Below, in pieces: positions 1 to 8,563 of a stretch of DNA of 26,776 nt. Source of the DNA: Craurococcus roseus (GTDB lineage Bacteria > Pseudomonadota > Alphaproteobacteria > Acetobacterales > Acetobacteraceae); contig NZ_BAAAFZ010000070.1 of the NCBI RefSeq assembly GCF_039523795.1, positions 1-26,776 on the forward strand, written 5' to 3'. The notes below the pieces were generated by a model. It made no database searches. It was not told where the DNA came from and saw only the letters and a program-made list of their open reading frames with translations. Each line of letters starts with the position of its first letter. Position 1 is the stretch's first letter. The position numbers and the translations under genes were made by a program.

Positions 1-2052
<2,052 letters not shown>

Positions 2053-2079
2053 CCCGCCCCGCCTCCGGGCGTTGTTTCC

Positions 2080-2121
2080 GGGGCGCGGCGCCGAGAGACG
2101 GGCGCCGCGCCCCTTCCATTT
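2080..2121 (+). terminator. Strong hairpin with short T-rich tail between infB and rbfA
   Basis: Perfect 13-bp GC-rich stem (2080-2092 pairs with 2101-2113) around the 8-base loop GAGAGACG, followed by TTCCATTT. It has the form of an intrinsic terminator with an imperfect U-tract. Because rbfA starts only 18 bases later and lacks an obvious promoter of its own, it may act as a partial terminator/attenuator or as an RNA processing or stabilising hairpin inside the operon transcript. Confidence 0.6.
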
Positions 2122-2139
2122 CAGCGGGGTTCCACACCC

Positions 2140-2583
2140 ATGCCCAAGCCAAGGCACCACGCCGGCGGAGACGCCGCCGGCCCCTCCCAACGGCAATTGC
2201 GGGTCGCGGAGGAGGTGCGACACGCCCTGTCCGCCGTCTTCGCGCGCGCCGACTTCCGCGACCCGGACCTCGCCGGCCTGCACGTGACGGTGACGGAGGT
2301 GCGCGCCTCCCCCGACCTCAAGCACATGACCGCCTTCGTCAGCGGGCTGGGCAAGGACCTCACGCCCGAGCAGCTCAAGGCGCTGAAGCGCGCGGCGCCC
2401 TTCCTGCGCGGGCAGGTGGCCAAGGCGGTGCGGCTCCGCGCGGCCCCGGACCTCCACTTCCAGGTCGACACCTCGCTCGGTTACGCCATGCGGATCGACG
2501 AGGCGCTGCGCCGGCCGGAGGTGGCACGCGACCTCGGGCCGCGGGACGACGACGCGGCGGCGCCCGCGGAGGACTCGCCGTGA
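2140..2583 (+). CDS. rbfA: 30S ribosome-binding factor RbfA
   Basis: Ribosome maturation factor that binds the pre-30S subunit near the 5' end helix of 16S rRNA and is needed for late assembly and cold adaptation. The 147-residue product has the single KH-like fold pattern: basic helix with RVAEEVRHAL-like start, the strand 'LHVTVTEVRASPDLKHMTAFV', and the closing 'LHFQVDTSLGYAMRIDEALR' segment typical of the family. Family members have about 120-150 residues, so it is full length, with an acidic Asp/Ala tail. The ATG at 2140 is preceded by only a weak purine stretch (AGCGGGG). Its stop overlaps the GTG start of truB (GTGA), which implies translational coupling. It follows infB after 87 bases that carry a strong hairpin. 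Confidence 0.95.
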   Translation: MPKPRHHAGGDAAGPSQRQLRVAEEVRHALSAVFARADFRDPDLAGLHVTVTEVRASPDLKHMTAFVSGLGKDLTPEQLKALKRAAPFLRGQVAKAVRLRAAPDLHFQVDTSLGYAMRIDEALRRPEVARDLGPRDDDAAAPAEDSP

Positions 2584-3572
2584 GCCAGCGCCACCACCGG
2601 CAACGGCACCGCAAGCCGCGCGGCCGGCCACTGGACGGCTGGCTGATCGTGGACAAGCCCTCCGGCATCGGTTCGACCGAGGTGGTCGCGCGCGTCAAGC
2701 GCGCCTTCGACGCGCAGAAGGCGGGCCACGGCGGCACGCTCGACCCGCTGGCGACGGGCGTGCTCCCGGTGGCGCTGGGCGCCGCCACCAAGACCGTGCC
2801 CTACGTGATGGACGGCACCAAATGGTACCGCTTCACGCTCCGCTTCGGCGAAGCGCGGGACACGGACGACGCCGACGGGCAGGTGACGGCCACCAACGAG
2901 GCCCGGCCCACGGACGAGGCGATCCGCGCTGCCCTGCCGTCCTTCACCGGCGACATCATGCAGGTGCCTCCGGTCTACTCCGCCATCAAGCTCGGCGGCG
3001 AGCGCGCCTATGATCTCGCGCGCGAGGGCCACGCGGTCGAGTTGCAGCCCCGCCCCGCCCGCGTGGACCGTTTCGAGTTGGAGGGGCGGCCGGACGCGGA
3101 CCACGCGGTGTTCCTGGTCGAGAGCGGCAAGGGCGTTTACATGCGCTCCCTCGCCCGCGACCTAGCCCTGGCGCTCGGGACGGTCGGCCACATCGCGGCG
3201 CTCCGGCGGATGCGGGTGGGGCCGTTCCGGGAGGAGCACGCGATCCCCCTGGACAACCTCGCCGCTTCCGGCGATACGCCGCGCTCTTCCCCGGACCTCC
3301 TGCTCCCCGTCACGACCGCGCTGGCCGACATCCCGGCGCTGGCCCTGGCGGAAGCGGAGGCCGCGCGGCTCGGCTTCGGCCAGGCGATCAGCCTGGTGGA
3401 GCTCATGGGCCGCGTTCCTGACGCCGCCGACCCCGACGGGGGATTGGTGCGCGCGATGGCGGGGGAGCGGTTCGTGGGGCTCTGCCGCCTGGAGTCCGGC
3501 TTGCTGAAGCCGGAACGCCTGATGGCCGCGGCGCCCGGCGGGCCGGTGGACGAACCGCCGCCGACGCCCTGA
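2580..3572 (+). CDS. truB: tRNA pseudouridine(55) synthase TruB
   Basis: Isomerises U55 in the T-loop of tRNAs to pseudouridine. 330 residues from the GTG at 2580, chosen because it overlaps the rbfA stop as GTGA and puts the conserved 'LDGWLIVDKPSGIGST' block near the N-terminus; the open frame extends much further upstream but only as an out-of-frame shadow of infB and rbfA. The catalytic Asp is D55 in GHGGTLDPLATGVLP; further family blocks are 'Q.PP.YSA.K..G.RAYD' (about residues 128-145) and 'V.SGKGVYMRSLARDL' (about 180-195). The C-terminal part (about 230-320) is the variable PUA-like region. Short 30-base gap to rpsO, same operon. Secure. Confidence 0.96.
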   Translation: MSQRHHRQRHRKPRGRPLDGWLIVDKPSGIGSTEVVARVKRAFDAQKAGHGGTLDPLATGVLPVALGAATKTVPYVMDGTKWYRFTLRFGEARDTDDADGQVTATNEARPTDEAIRAALPSFTGDIMQVPPVYSAIKLGGERAYDLAREGHAVELQPRPARVDRFELEGRPDADHAVFLVESGKGVYMRSLARDLALALGTVGHIAALRRMRVGPFREEHAIPLDNLAASGDTPRSSPDLLLPVTTALADIPALALAEAEAARLGFGQAISLVELMGRVPDAADPDGGLVRAMAGERFVGLCRLESGLLKPERLMAAAPGGPVDEPPPTP

Positions 3573-3602
3573 CCGGGCCGCGGCCAACAGGAGAACAACC
3601 CG

Positions 3603-3872
3603 ATGTCGATCACAGCGGAGCGTCGCACGACGCTCATCGGCGAGTACGCCACCAAGCCCGGCGACACCGGCAGCCCCGAGGTCCAGGTCGCGCTCCTGAG
3701 CGAGCGCATCTCGAACCTGACCGAGCACCTCAAGACCCACGCCAAGGACTTCCACAGCCGGCGCGGCTTGCTGGTGCTGGTGGGCCAGCGGCGCGGCCTG
3801 CTGGATTACCTGAAGAAGAAGGACCAAGCCCGGTACGAGGGCCTGATCGGCCGCCTGGGCCTGCGCCGCTGA
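3603..3872 (+). CDS. rpsO: 30S ribosomal protein S15
   Basis: Primary 16S rRNA-binding protein of the 30S platform that nucleates S6/S18 binding. 89 residues, exactly the usual length, with the all-helical S15 signature: 'GDTGSPEVQVALLSERISNLTEHLKTHAKDFHSRRGLLVLVGQRR' region split over residues 20-65 and the 'LLDYLKKKD..RY..LI..LGLRR' ending. ATG at 3603 is preceded by a good Shine-Dalgarno (AGGAG at about 3590). In most proteobacteria rpsO is followed directly by pnp, but here a 1.9-kb membrane-protein gene intervenes. In Escherichia coli S15 represses its own translation through a pseudoknot; the 30-base leader here is too short to judge this. Confidence 0.97.
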   Translation: MSITAERRTTLIGEYATKPGDTGSPEVQVALLSERISNLTEHLKTHAKDFHSRRGLLVLVGQRRGLLDYLKKKDQARYEGLIGRLGLRR

Positions 3873-3914
3873 AGATCGGCTCCAAGCGGCGCGGCCGGAT
3901 CGCTTAGAAGGCGA

Positions 3915-3920
3915 TATACT
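3915..3920 (+). promoter_or_regulatory. Candidate -10 box in AT-rich patch after rpsO
   Basis: TATACT, one mismatch from the sigma70 -10 consensus, sits in a short AT-rich island (about 3901-3945) that contrasts with the surrounding GC-rich DNA. No convincing -35 is present at 16-18 bases upstream (CGGCCG). If used, it would start transcription about 12 bases before the ATG at 3939, giving the membrane-protein gene its own promoter. Confidence 0.3.
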
Positions 3921-3938
3921 CGCTTTGTAAAAACTAAT

Positions 3939-5852
3939 ATGTTGAGCGGAATGGCACGTTCCGCTCAATCTTCGGTCGCGTGGGCGGCTCCAATCCCGGC
4001 CCCCGCCACCTTGCTGGTGGTGGCGCTGGTCGGCTTGGTGGTGGCCAGGCACGTCATGGACGCTTTGGCCGCCGGTGGCTTCTTCGCCACGGGGCTGCTG
4101 GTCGACTCGGACTCCTGGACGCGCGTCCAGCGCGTGCTCGACCTGCGGCAGGGCGCCGGCTGGTTCGACGAGACCGTCCTTCGCCTCGACGCGCCATCGG
4201 GCCTGTCCCTGCACTGGACGCGCCTCCTCGACGTCATGATCCTGCTGCCTGCCTTGGCGCTGGAGAGCGCGCTCGGGCTCGCGCCGCGGGACGCCGTGCT
4301 GCTCGCGGGCGCTTGGGTCTGCCCCGTGCTGCACGGCGCCTGCGTCGCCGCCGCCGTCCACGCGGCGCGCGCGCTCTGGACCGGAACGGGGCCGGTGCTG
4401 GCGGGCCTGCTCGTGGCCGGCAACCCGGTTGTCGGCGGCTACAGCGGCTTCGGCCGGGCCGACCACCACACGCTGATCCTCTTGGCCGAACTGCTGGCGC
4501 TGGGCGCCGCCGTGCGGGCGGCGGCGTGGCCGGCGGACGCGCGCGGGGCGGCGTGGCGGGCCGGCGCCTTCGGTGGTTTGGGCGTGTGGGTCAGCCCCGA
4601 AGCGCTGCTCGTCGCCGCGCCGGTGCTGGCCGGCTTCGGCGTGCTCTGGGTGGCGGAGGGGGCGCGGGGCCTGCCGCCCGGTGGCGCCGCCGCGCAAGGC
4701 CTGCGCGCTTCGCTCGGCTTCACGCTGGCCGTGGCGGCGGGCGTTTTGTGCGAGCACCCGCCGTCCGGCTGGCTGGGCGGCGAGTACGACAAGGTTTCGG
4801 CCCAGCATGTCCTGATCGGGGCGCTGGCCGCGGCGGTGTTCGGCGCCGCAAGGCGCGTCGCCGGCGGCCCCGCCCGCCGAGCGGCGATGGGCGGGGCGGC
4901 GGCGGCCGTCGCGGCGGGCGTTCTGCTCCTCCTCCGGCCCCACGCGCTGAACGCTTCGCTGGCCAGTGTCGACCACGGCGCCGCCCGCTTCATTTCCATG
5001 GTGTCGGAGATGCGGCCGGTCGACCTTTCCCCGGTCAGCGGCCTGTTGGGCGACGCGCCGGTGGCGCTGGCCGCCACGCCGGCGGCGCTGCTGGTCCTCG
5101 CGCTCGCGGCGCCCGGGTGGCGGCGGGAGGGGAGGTTGGCCGCGGCGGTGCCGCTCGGGCTCGCGCTCGCCGCGACGCTGCCAGCCACCCTGCTGCACCG
5201 GCGTTTTGCCTTGGACCTGGCGGCGCCGGCGTGCCTGCTCGCGGCGGGGCTGCCGGTGCTGGCGCTCGGCCTGCGGCGGCCCGAGCTGCGCCCGGCCATG
5301 GCCCTTCTCGGCATGGCCGTCGCCTTCGGGACGCCGCTCCTCGCCCTGCTCGGGGCCGCGGTGGCGCCGGCCAGGGATGCGTCCCAAAGCGTCGCGTTCC
5401 GAGAAGAGTGCGGGGCAACGGCCTTGGCGGCGACGGGCCGGCGCGACCGATCGACGGTCGCTCCCGGATCCGCCGACCCCGTGTTGTTGGCGAACACCAT
5501 CAACACGGGACCGGAACTGGCTTGGCGGACCCCGTTCAGGCTCGTCGGCGCGCCCTACCACCGCGGCGGCGGCGCGATCACGGACACCTTCGCGTTCTTC
5601 GACGCGACGGACGACGCCGCGGCCCGCGCGATCGCGGAACGGCGGCGGGCCTCGCTGGTCCTGCTTTGCGCGCCGTGGCCGAACGAGGAAGCCGCGGCGG
5701 CTTCCCTCCTCTGGCGGCTGCGTCGCGGCGAGGCGCCGGAGTGGATGGCGCCGGTGGACCTGCCCGGCGCGCCCGCGGGCGTGCGGCTCTTCGAGGTGCG
5801 GCCGCCGCGCCCCGACGCCGCCGGAACCCAGGCGCCCTCACCCGGCGGGTGA
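3939..5852 (+). CDS. Polytopic GT-C (STT3/ArnT-like) membrane glycosyltransferase, uncharacterised
   Basis: 637 residues with many hydrophobic Ala/Leu/Val segments (about 11-13 likely membrane helices up to residue about 480) followed by a soluble C-terminal part. Signs of a GT-C fold enzyme: an acidic DSDSW motif at residues 56-60 just after the first helix, which is where catalytic/metal-binding D-x-D or D-x-E motifs of STT3/PglB/AglB lie; a GRADHH motif at 172-177 resembling the second-loop DHH of archaeal AglB; and a WVSPEAL motif near residue 216. The C-terminal domain carries 'GAPYHRGGGAI.DTFAFF' followed by 'LVLLCAPWPNEE', a pattern I recall from unassigned alphaproteobacterial proteins. 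These enzymes use polyprenyl-linked sugars on the periplasmic side; donor and acceptor here are unknown. Start is uncertain: ATG 3939 and ATG 3951 both fall at or in a hairpin and lack a good ribosome site. Sits between rpsO and pnp. Confidence 0.65.
   Translation: MLSGMARSAQSSVAWAAPIPAPATLLVVALVGLVVARHVMDALAAGGFFATGLLVDSDSWTRVQRVLDLRQGAGWFDETVLRLDAPSGLSLHWTRLLDVMILLPALALESALGLAPRDAVLLAGAWVCPVLHGACVAAAVHAARALWTGTGPVLAGLLVAGNPVVGGYSGFGRADHHTLILLAELLALGAAVRAAAWPADARGAAWRAGAFGGLGVWVSPEALLVAAPVLAGFGVLWVAEGARGLPPGGAAAQGLRASLGFTLAVAAGVLCEHPPSGWLGGEYDKVSAQHVLIGALAAAVFGAARRVAGGPARRAAMGGAAAAVAAGVLLLLRPHALNASLASVDHGAARFISMVSEMRPVDLSPVSGLLGDAPVALAATPAALLVLALAAPGWRREGRLAAAVPLGLALAATLPATLLHRRFALDLAAPACLLAAGLPVLALGLRRPELRPAMALLGMAVAFGTPLLALLGAAVAPARDASQSVAFREECGATALAATGRRDRSTVAPGSADPVLLANTINTGPELAWRTPFRLVGAPYHRGGGAITDTFAFFDATDDAAARAIAERRRASLVLLCAPWPNEEAAAASLLWRLRRGEAPEWMAPVDLPGAPAGVRLFEVRPPRPDAAGTQAPSPGG
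3942..3968 (+). terminator. Perfect 10-bp hairpin at the start of the GT-C gene (possible rpsO terminator)
   Basis: TTGAGCGGAA (3942-3951) is perfectly repeated inverted as TTCCGCTCAA (3959-3968) around the 7-base loop TGGCACG; TCTTCGG follows. It could end the rpsO transcript or, on the opposite strand where TTTTTA follows, stop antisense reading. It overlaps the ATG codons at 3939 and 3951 of the next gene, so it could also hide that gene's start and affect its translation. Confidence 0.45.
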
Positions 5853-5905
5853 ACTTCGCCGCCTTGGCTCTGGCAATCCGCCCCCGCATGGGTCATATGT
5901 CTGCC

Positions 5906-5929
5906 GGGGCGCGTTCCGAGGCGCGCCCC
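5906..5929 (+). terminator. GC-rich hairpin downstream of the GT-C gene
   Basis: GGGGCGCG (5906-5913) pairs with CGCGCCCC (5922-5929), 8 bp, 8-base loop, 54 bases after the stop codon. There is no U-tract, so termination efficiency is doubtful; it may instead protect the upstream mRNA 3' end. Confidence 0.35.
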
Positions 5930-6140
5930 CGCCCCGCGCTCGTGGCGGTTTGACGGCAGAACGCCGCGTCCCGACAGGCATTGCGACGGCGTTTCCGGCC
6001 ACATGGGTTCTTTGTCCGGGTGGCGGCTCCCGCCAGCACGGACATTGCAGCGGGACCAGTCCCAATCCATGCCGCCCGAAACGCCGAGCTCCTGCCCCAT
6101 CGGGTTGGTGGGCTCGCGTCTGGCACTCCGCCGCGTCGCA

Positions 6141-6160
6141 ACCGGACGATTTCGTCCGGT
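6141..6160 (+). promoter_or_regulatory. Near-palindromic hairpin in the pnp leader
   Basis: ACCGGACGA (6141-6149) and its exact inverse TCGTCCGGT (6152-6160) are separated by TT; as RNA the stem would be 8 bp with an ATTT loop. Located 95 bases before the pnp ATG. No U-run follows, so it is not an ordinary terminator. It could be an RNase III/PNPase autoregulation element or, as DNA, a dyad operator. Confidence 0.4.
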
Positions 6161-6255
6161 CCCTGCACACCGCCGGCCCCGCCGAACGGGCCCGGCCTGG
6201 ACCGCCGCGCGATCGGGCAAGGAAGGCCCGCCGGCGTCCCGAAAAGGAACGACGC

Positions 6256-8478
6256 ATGTTCGACAACTACTTCCGCAAGGACATTTCCTGGGGCGGCCAG
6301 CTCCTGACCTTGGAGACGGGCAAGGTCGCCCGCCAGGCCGACGGCGCGGTGATGGCGCGCCTGGGCGACACCATCGTGCTTTGCACGGTGGTCGGCTCCC
6401 GCTCGGTGAAGCCGGGCCAAGACTTCTTCCCGCTCACCGTGAACTACCAGGAGAAGGCCTTCGCCGCGGGCAAGATCCCCGGCGGCTTCTTCAAGCGCGA
6501 AGGGCGCCCGTCCGAGAACGAGACGCTGGTGTCGCGCCTGATCGACCGGCCGATCCGCCCGCTCTTCCCCGAGGGCTTCCGCAACGAGGTCCAGGTCATC
6601 GCCACCGTGCTCAGCCACGACCTGGAGAACGACCCCGACGTGGTCGCCATGGTCGGCTGCTCCGCGGCGCTGACCCTTTCCGGCATCCCGTTCTTCGGCC
6701 CGGTCGGCGGCGCGCGCGTCGGGTACATCGACGGCCAGTACGTGCTGAACCCGACCGCCGCGCAGCGCAAGCAGAGCGCGCTCGACCTCATGGTGGCCGG
6801 CACCCAGGAAGGCGTGCTGATGGTGGAATCCGAAGCGCACGAGCTCCCGGAGGACATCATGCTGGGCGCCGTGACCTTCGGCCACCAAGGCTTCCAGCCG
6901 GTCATCCAGGGCATCATCGAGTTGGCCGAGCGCGCCGCCAAGGAGCCGTGGAACCTGCCCGAGCCGTCCGACGCCGTGTCGGCGCTGAAGGCGCGCATCG
7001 CCGAGCTGGGCCGCGGGCCGCTCGCCGAGGCGTACAAGGAGACGCAGAAGCTGCTGCGGCAGGAGAAGGTGGCCGCCGCCAAGAAGGCCGTGGTGGAGCA
7101 GCTCACGGCCGAGGGCGTCGAGACGGAGGGCGCCAAGGCGCTCCTCAAGGAGCTCGAGGCCGACGTGGTGCGCAACGCCATCCTGGACACCGGCACCCGC
7201 ATCGACGGGCGCGACACCAAGACCGTCCGGCCGATCGTGGCCGAGGTCGGCGTGCTGCCCCGCGCGCACGGCTCCGCGCTGTTCACCCGCGGCGAGACCC
7301 AGGCCTTCTGCGTGGCGACGCTGGGCACCGGGCAGGACGAGCAGATCATCGACGCGCTGGCGGGCGAGTACCGCGAGGCGTTCATGCTGCACTACAACTT
7401 CCCGCCCTACAGCGTCGGCGAGACCGGCCGCATGGGCTCGCCCGGCCGCCGCGAGATCGGGCACGGCAAGCTCGCGTGGCGCGCCCTCCGGCCGCTGCTG
7501 CCGGAGAAGGAGAAGTTCCCGTACACGATGCGCGTCGTCTCGGAGATCACCGAGTCCAACGGCTCGTCCTCCATGGCGACGGTGTGCGGCACCTCCTTGG
7601 CGCTGATGGACGCGGGCGCGCCGCTGAAGCGCCCCTGCGCCGGCATCGCCATGGGCCTGATCAAGGAGGACCGCGGCTTCGCCGTGCTGTCCGACATCCT
7701 CGGCGACGAGGACCACCTCGGCGACATGGACTTCAAGGTGGCCGGCACGGAGCAGGGCGTGACTTCGCTCCAGATGGACATCAAGATCACCTCCATCACG
7801 CCGGAGATCATGAAGATCGCGCTGGAGCAGGCGCGCGAAGGGCGGCTGCACATCCTGGGCGAGATGGCCAAGGGCCTGACCGGGGCGCGCGGCGAGGTGG
7901 CGGCCACCGCGCCGCGCATCACCGTCATCAACGTGCCCAAGGAGAAGATCCGCGACGTCATCGGCTCCGGCGGCAAGGTGATCCGCGAGATCACCGAGCA
8001 GACCGGCACCAAGGTGGACATCGAGGACGACGGCACCATCAAGGTCGCCGCCACCTCGCCGGAAGCCGCGCAAAAGGCGATCGACTGGATACGCGGCATC
8101 GTCGCCGAGCCGGAGATGGGCGCGATCTACAACGGCAAAGTGGTCAAAACCGCCGAGTTCGGCGCCTTCGTCAATTTCCTCGGCGCCCGCGACGGGCTGG
8201 TCCACATCTCCGAGCTGGCGCAGGAGCGCGTGAACCGCACGAACGACGTGGTGAACGTGGGCGACCAAGTGAAGGTGAAGGTCATCGGCTTCGACGAGCG
8301 CGGGAAGGTCAAGCTCTCCATGCGCGTCGTGGACCAGGCCACCGGCGCCGACATCACGGAGCAGGTCGGCGCCCGCCGGCCCCGCCAAGAGGGCGGCGAG
8401 GGCGAAGGCGGCGGGCCGCGCCGCGACCGGGGCGAGCCCCGCCGCGAGCGCCGCGAGCGTTCCGACGCCGCCGAGTAG
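6256..8478 (+). CDS. pnp: Polyribonucleotide nucleotidyltransferase (PNPase)
   Basis: Phosphorolytic 3'-5' exoribonuclease and, in reverse, RNA polymerase; part of the degradosome and of small-RNA turnover. 740 residues, slightly longer than the usual 700-710. Domains: first RNase PH core (about 1-140), all-helical linker (about 240-310), second, catalytic RNase PH core (about 310-545) with the DILGDEDHLGDMDFKVAG-type active-site block near 480-497, KH domain with the GSGG loop near residue 569, and S1 domain (about 620-692, 'G..YNGKVVKTAEFGAFV'). A basic/acidic Gly-Arg-Glu tail follows. ATG at 6256 has AAGGA 9 bases upstream. It is separated from rpsO by the GT-C gene and a 403-bp leader, so it probably has its own promoter or processed transcript. 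Confidence 0.97.
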   Translation: MFDNYFRKDISWGGQLLTLETGKVARQADGAVMARLGDTIVLCTVVGSRSVKPGQDFFPLTVNYQEKAFAAGKIPGGFFKREGRPSENETLVSRLIDRPIRPLFPEGFRNEVQVIATVLSHDLENDPDVVAMVGCSAALTLSGIPFFGPVGGARVGYIDGQYVLNPTAAQRKQSALDLMVAGTQEGVLMVESEAHELPEDIMLGAVTFGHQGFQPVIQGIIELAERAAKEPWNLPEPSDAVSALKARIAELGRGPLAEAYKETQKLLRQEKVAAAKKAVVEQLTAEGVETEGAKALLKELEADVVRNAILDTGTRIDGRDTKTVRPIVAEVGVLPRAHGSALFTRGETQAFCVATLGTGQDEQIIDALAGEYREAFMLHYNFPPYSVGETGRMGSPGRREIGHGKLAWRALRPLLPEKEKFPYTMRVVSEITESNGSSSMATVCGTSLALMDAGAPLKRPCAGIAMGLIKEDRGFAVLSDILGDEDHLGDMDFKVAGTEQGVTSLQMDIKITSITPEIMKIALEQAREGRLHILGEMAKGLTGARGEVAATAPRITVINVPKEKIRDVIGSGGKVIREITEQTGTKVDIEDDGTIKVAATSPEAAQKAIDWIRGIVAEPEMGAIYNGKVVKTAEFGAFVNFLGARDGLVHISELAQERVNRTNDVVNVGDQVKVKVIGFDERGKVKLSMRVVDQATGADITEQVGARRPRQEGGEGEGGGPRRDRGEPRRERRERSDAAE

Positions 8479-8490
8479 GGTGGAATAGAT

Positions 8491-8524
8491 GCGTGGCCGG
8501 GGCTGAAACCAATCCCGGTCACGC
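8491..8524 (+). terminator. Hairpin after pnp, probable terminator
   Basis: An 11-bp stem (8491-8501 with 8514-8524, one G-U pair) around a 12-base loop begins 13 bases after the pnp stop. The tail CACATTACTG has no true U-run, so it is a likely but weak intrinsic terminator or an mRNA-stabilising stem. Confidence 0.5.
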
Positions 8525-8563
8525 CACATTACTGACTATGTCACCGGATTCGGGAATGCCGGC

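Larger units (their letters stand above)
5853..6255 (+). other. 403-bp non-coding stretch: GT-C 3' end and structured pnp leader
   Basis: No convincing gene; open frames through it on both strands are composition-driven shadows. It holds a GC-rich hairpin soon after the GT-C stop (5906-5929) and two further hairpins nearer pnp: a nested one at 6013-6044 (outer TGTCCG/CGGACA, inner TGGCGG/CCGCCA) and a near-perfect one at 6141-6160 (ACCGGACGA/TCGTCCGGT). A TTGACG box at 5950-5955 could be a -35, but no good -10 follows at 16-18 bases. In E. coli the pnp leader hairpin is cut by RNase III and is the target of PNPase autoregulation; this stretch is a candidate equivalent. Confidence 0.5.

Noticed and set aside
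3162..5561. 799-codon minus-strand frame across truB, rpsO and the GT-C gene
   Set aside because: Arg/Gln/Gly-rich composition artefact spanning several well-supported genes on the plus strand.
3939..5852. Calling the GT-C-like protein a true oligosaccharyltransferase (PglB/AglB)
   Set aside because: The WWDYG-type acceptor motif of oligosaccharyltransferases is not visible in its C-terminal domain, so only a GT-C-like assignment is justified.
4966..6255. Upstream extension of the pnp reading frame
   Set aside because: Arg/Trp/Ser-rich shadow of the GT-C gene; PNPase begins normally at MFDNYFRK with a ribosome site.
5893..8529. Long open frame (878 codons) antisense to pnp
   Set aside because: It mirrors the high-GC codon pattern of pnp, shows Leu/Gly/Val/His-rich low-complexity translation and no family motif; pnp is unmistakable on the other strand.
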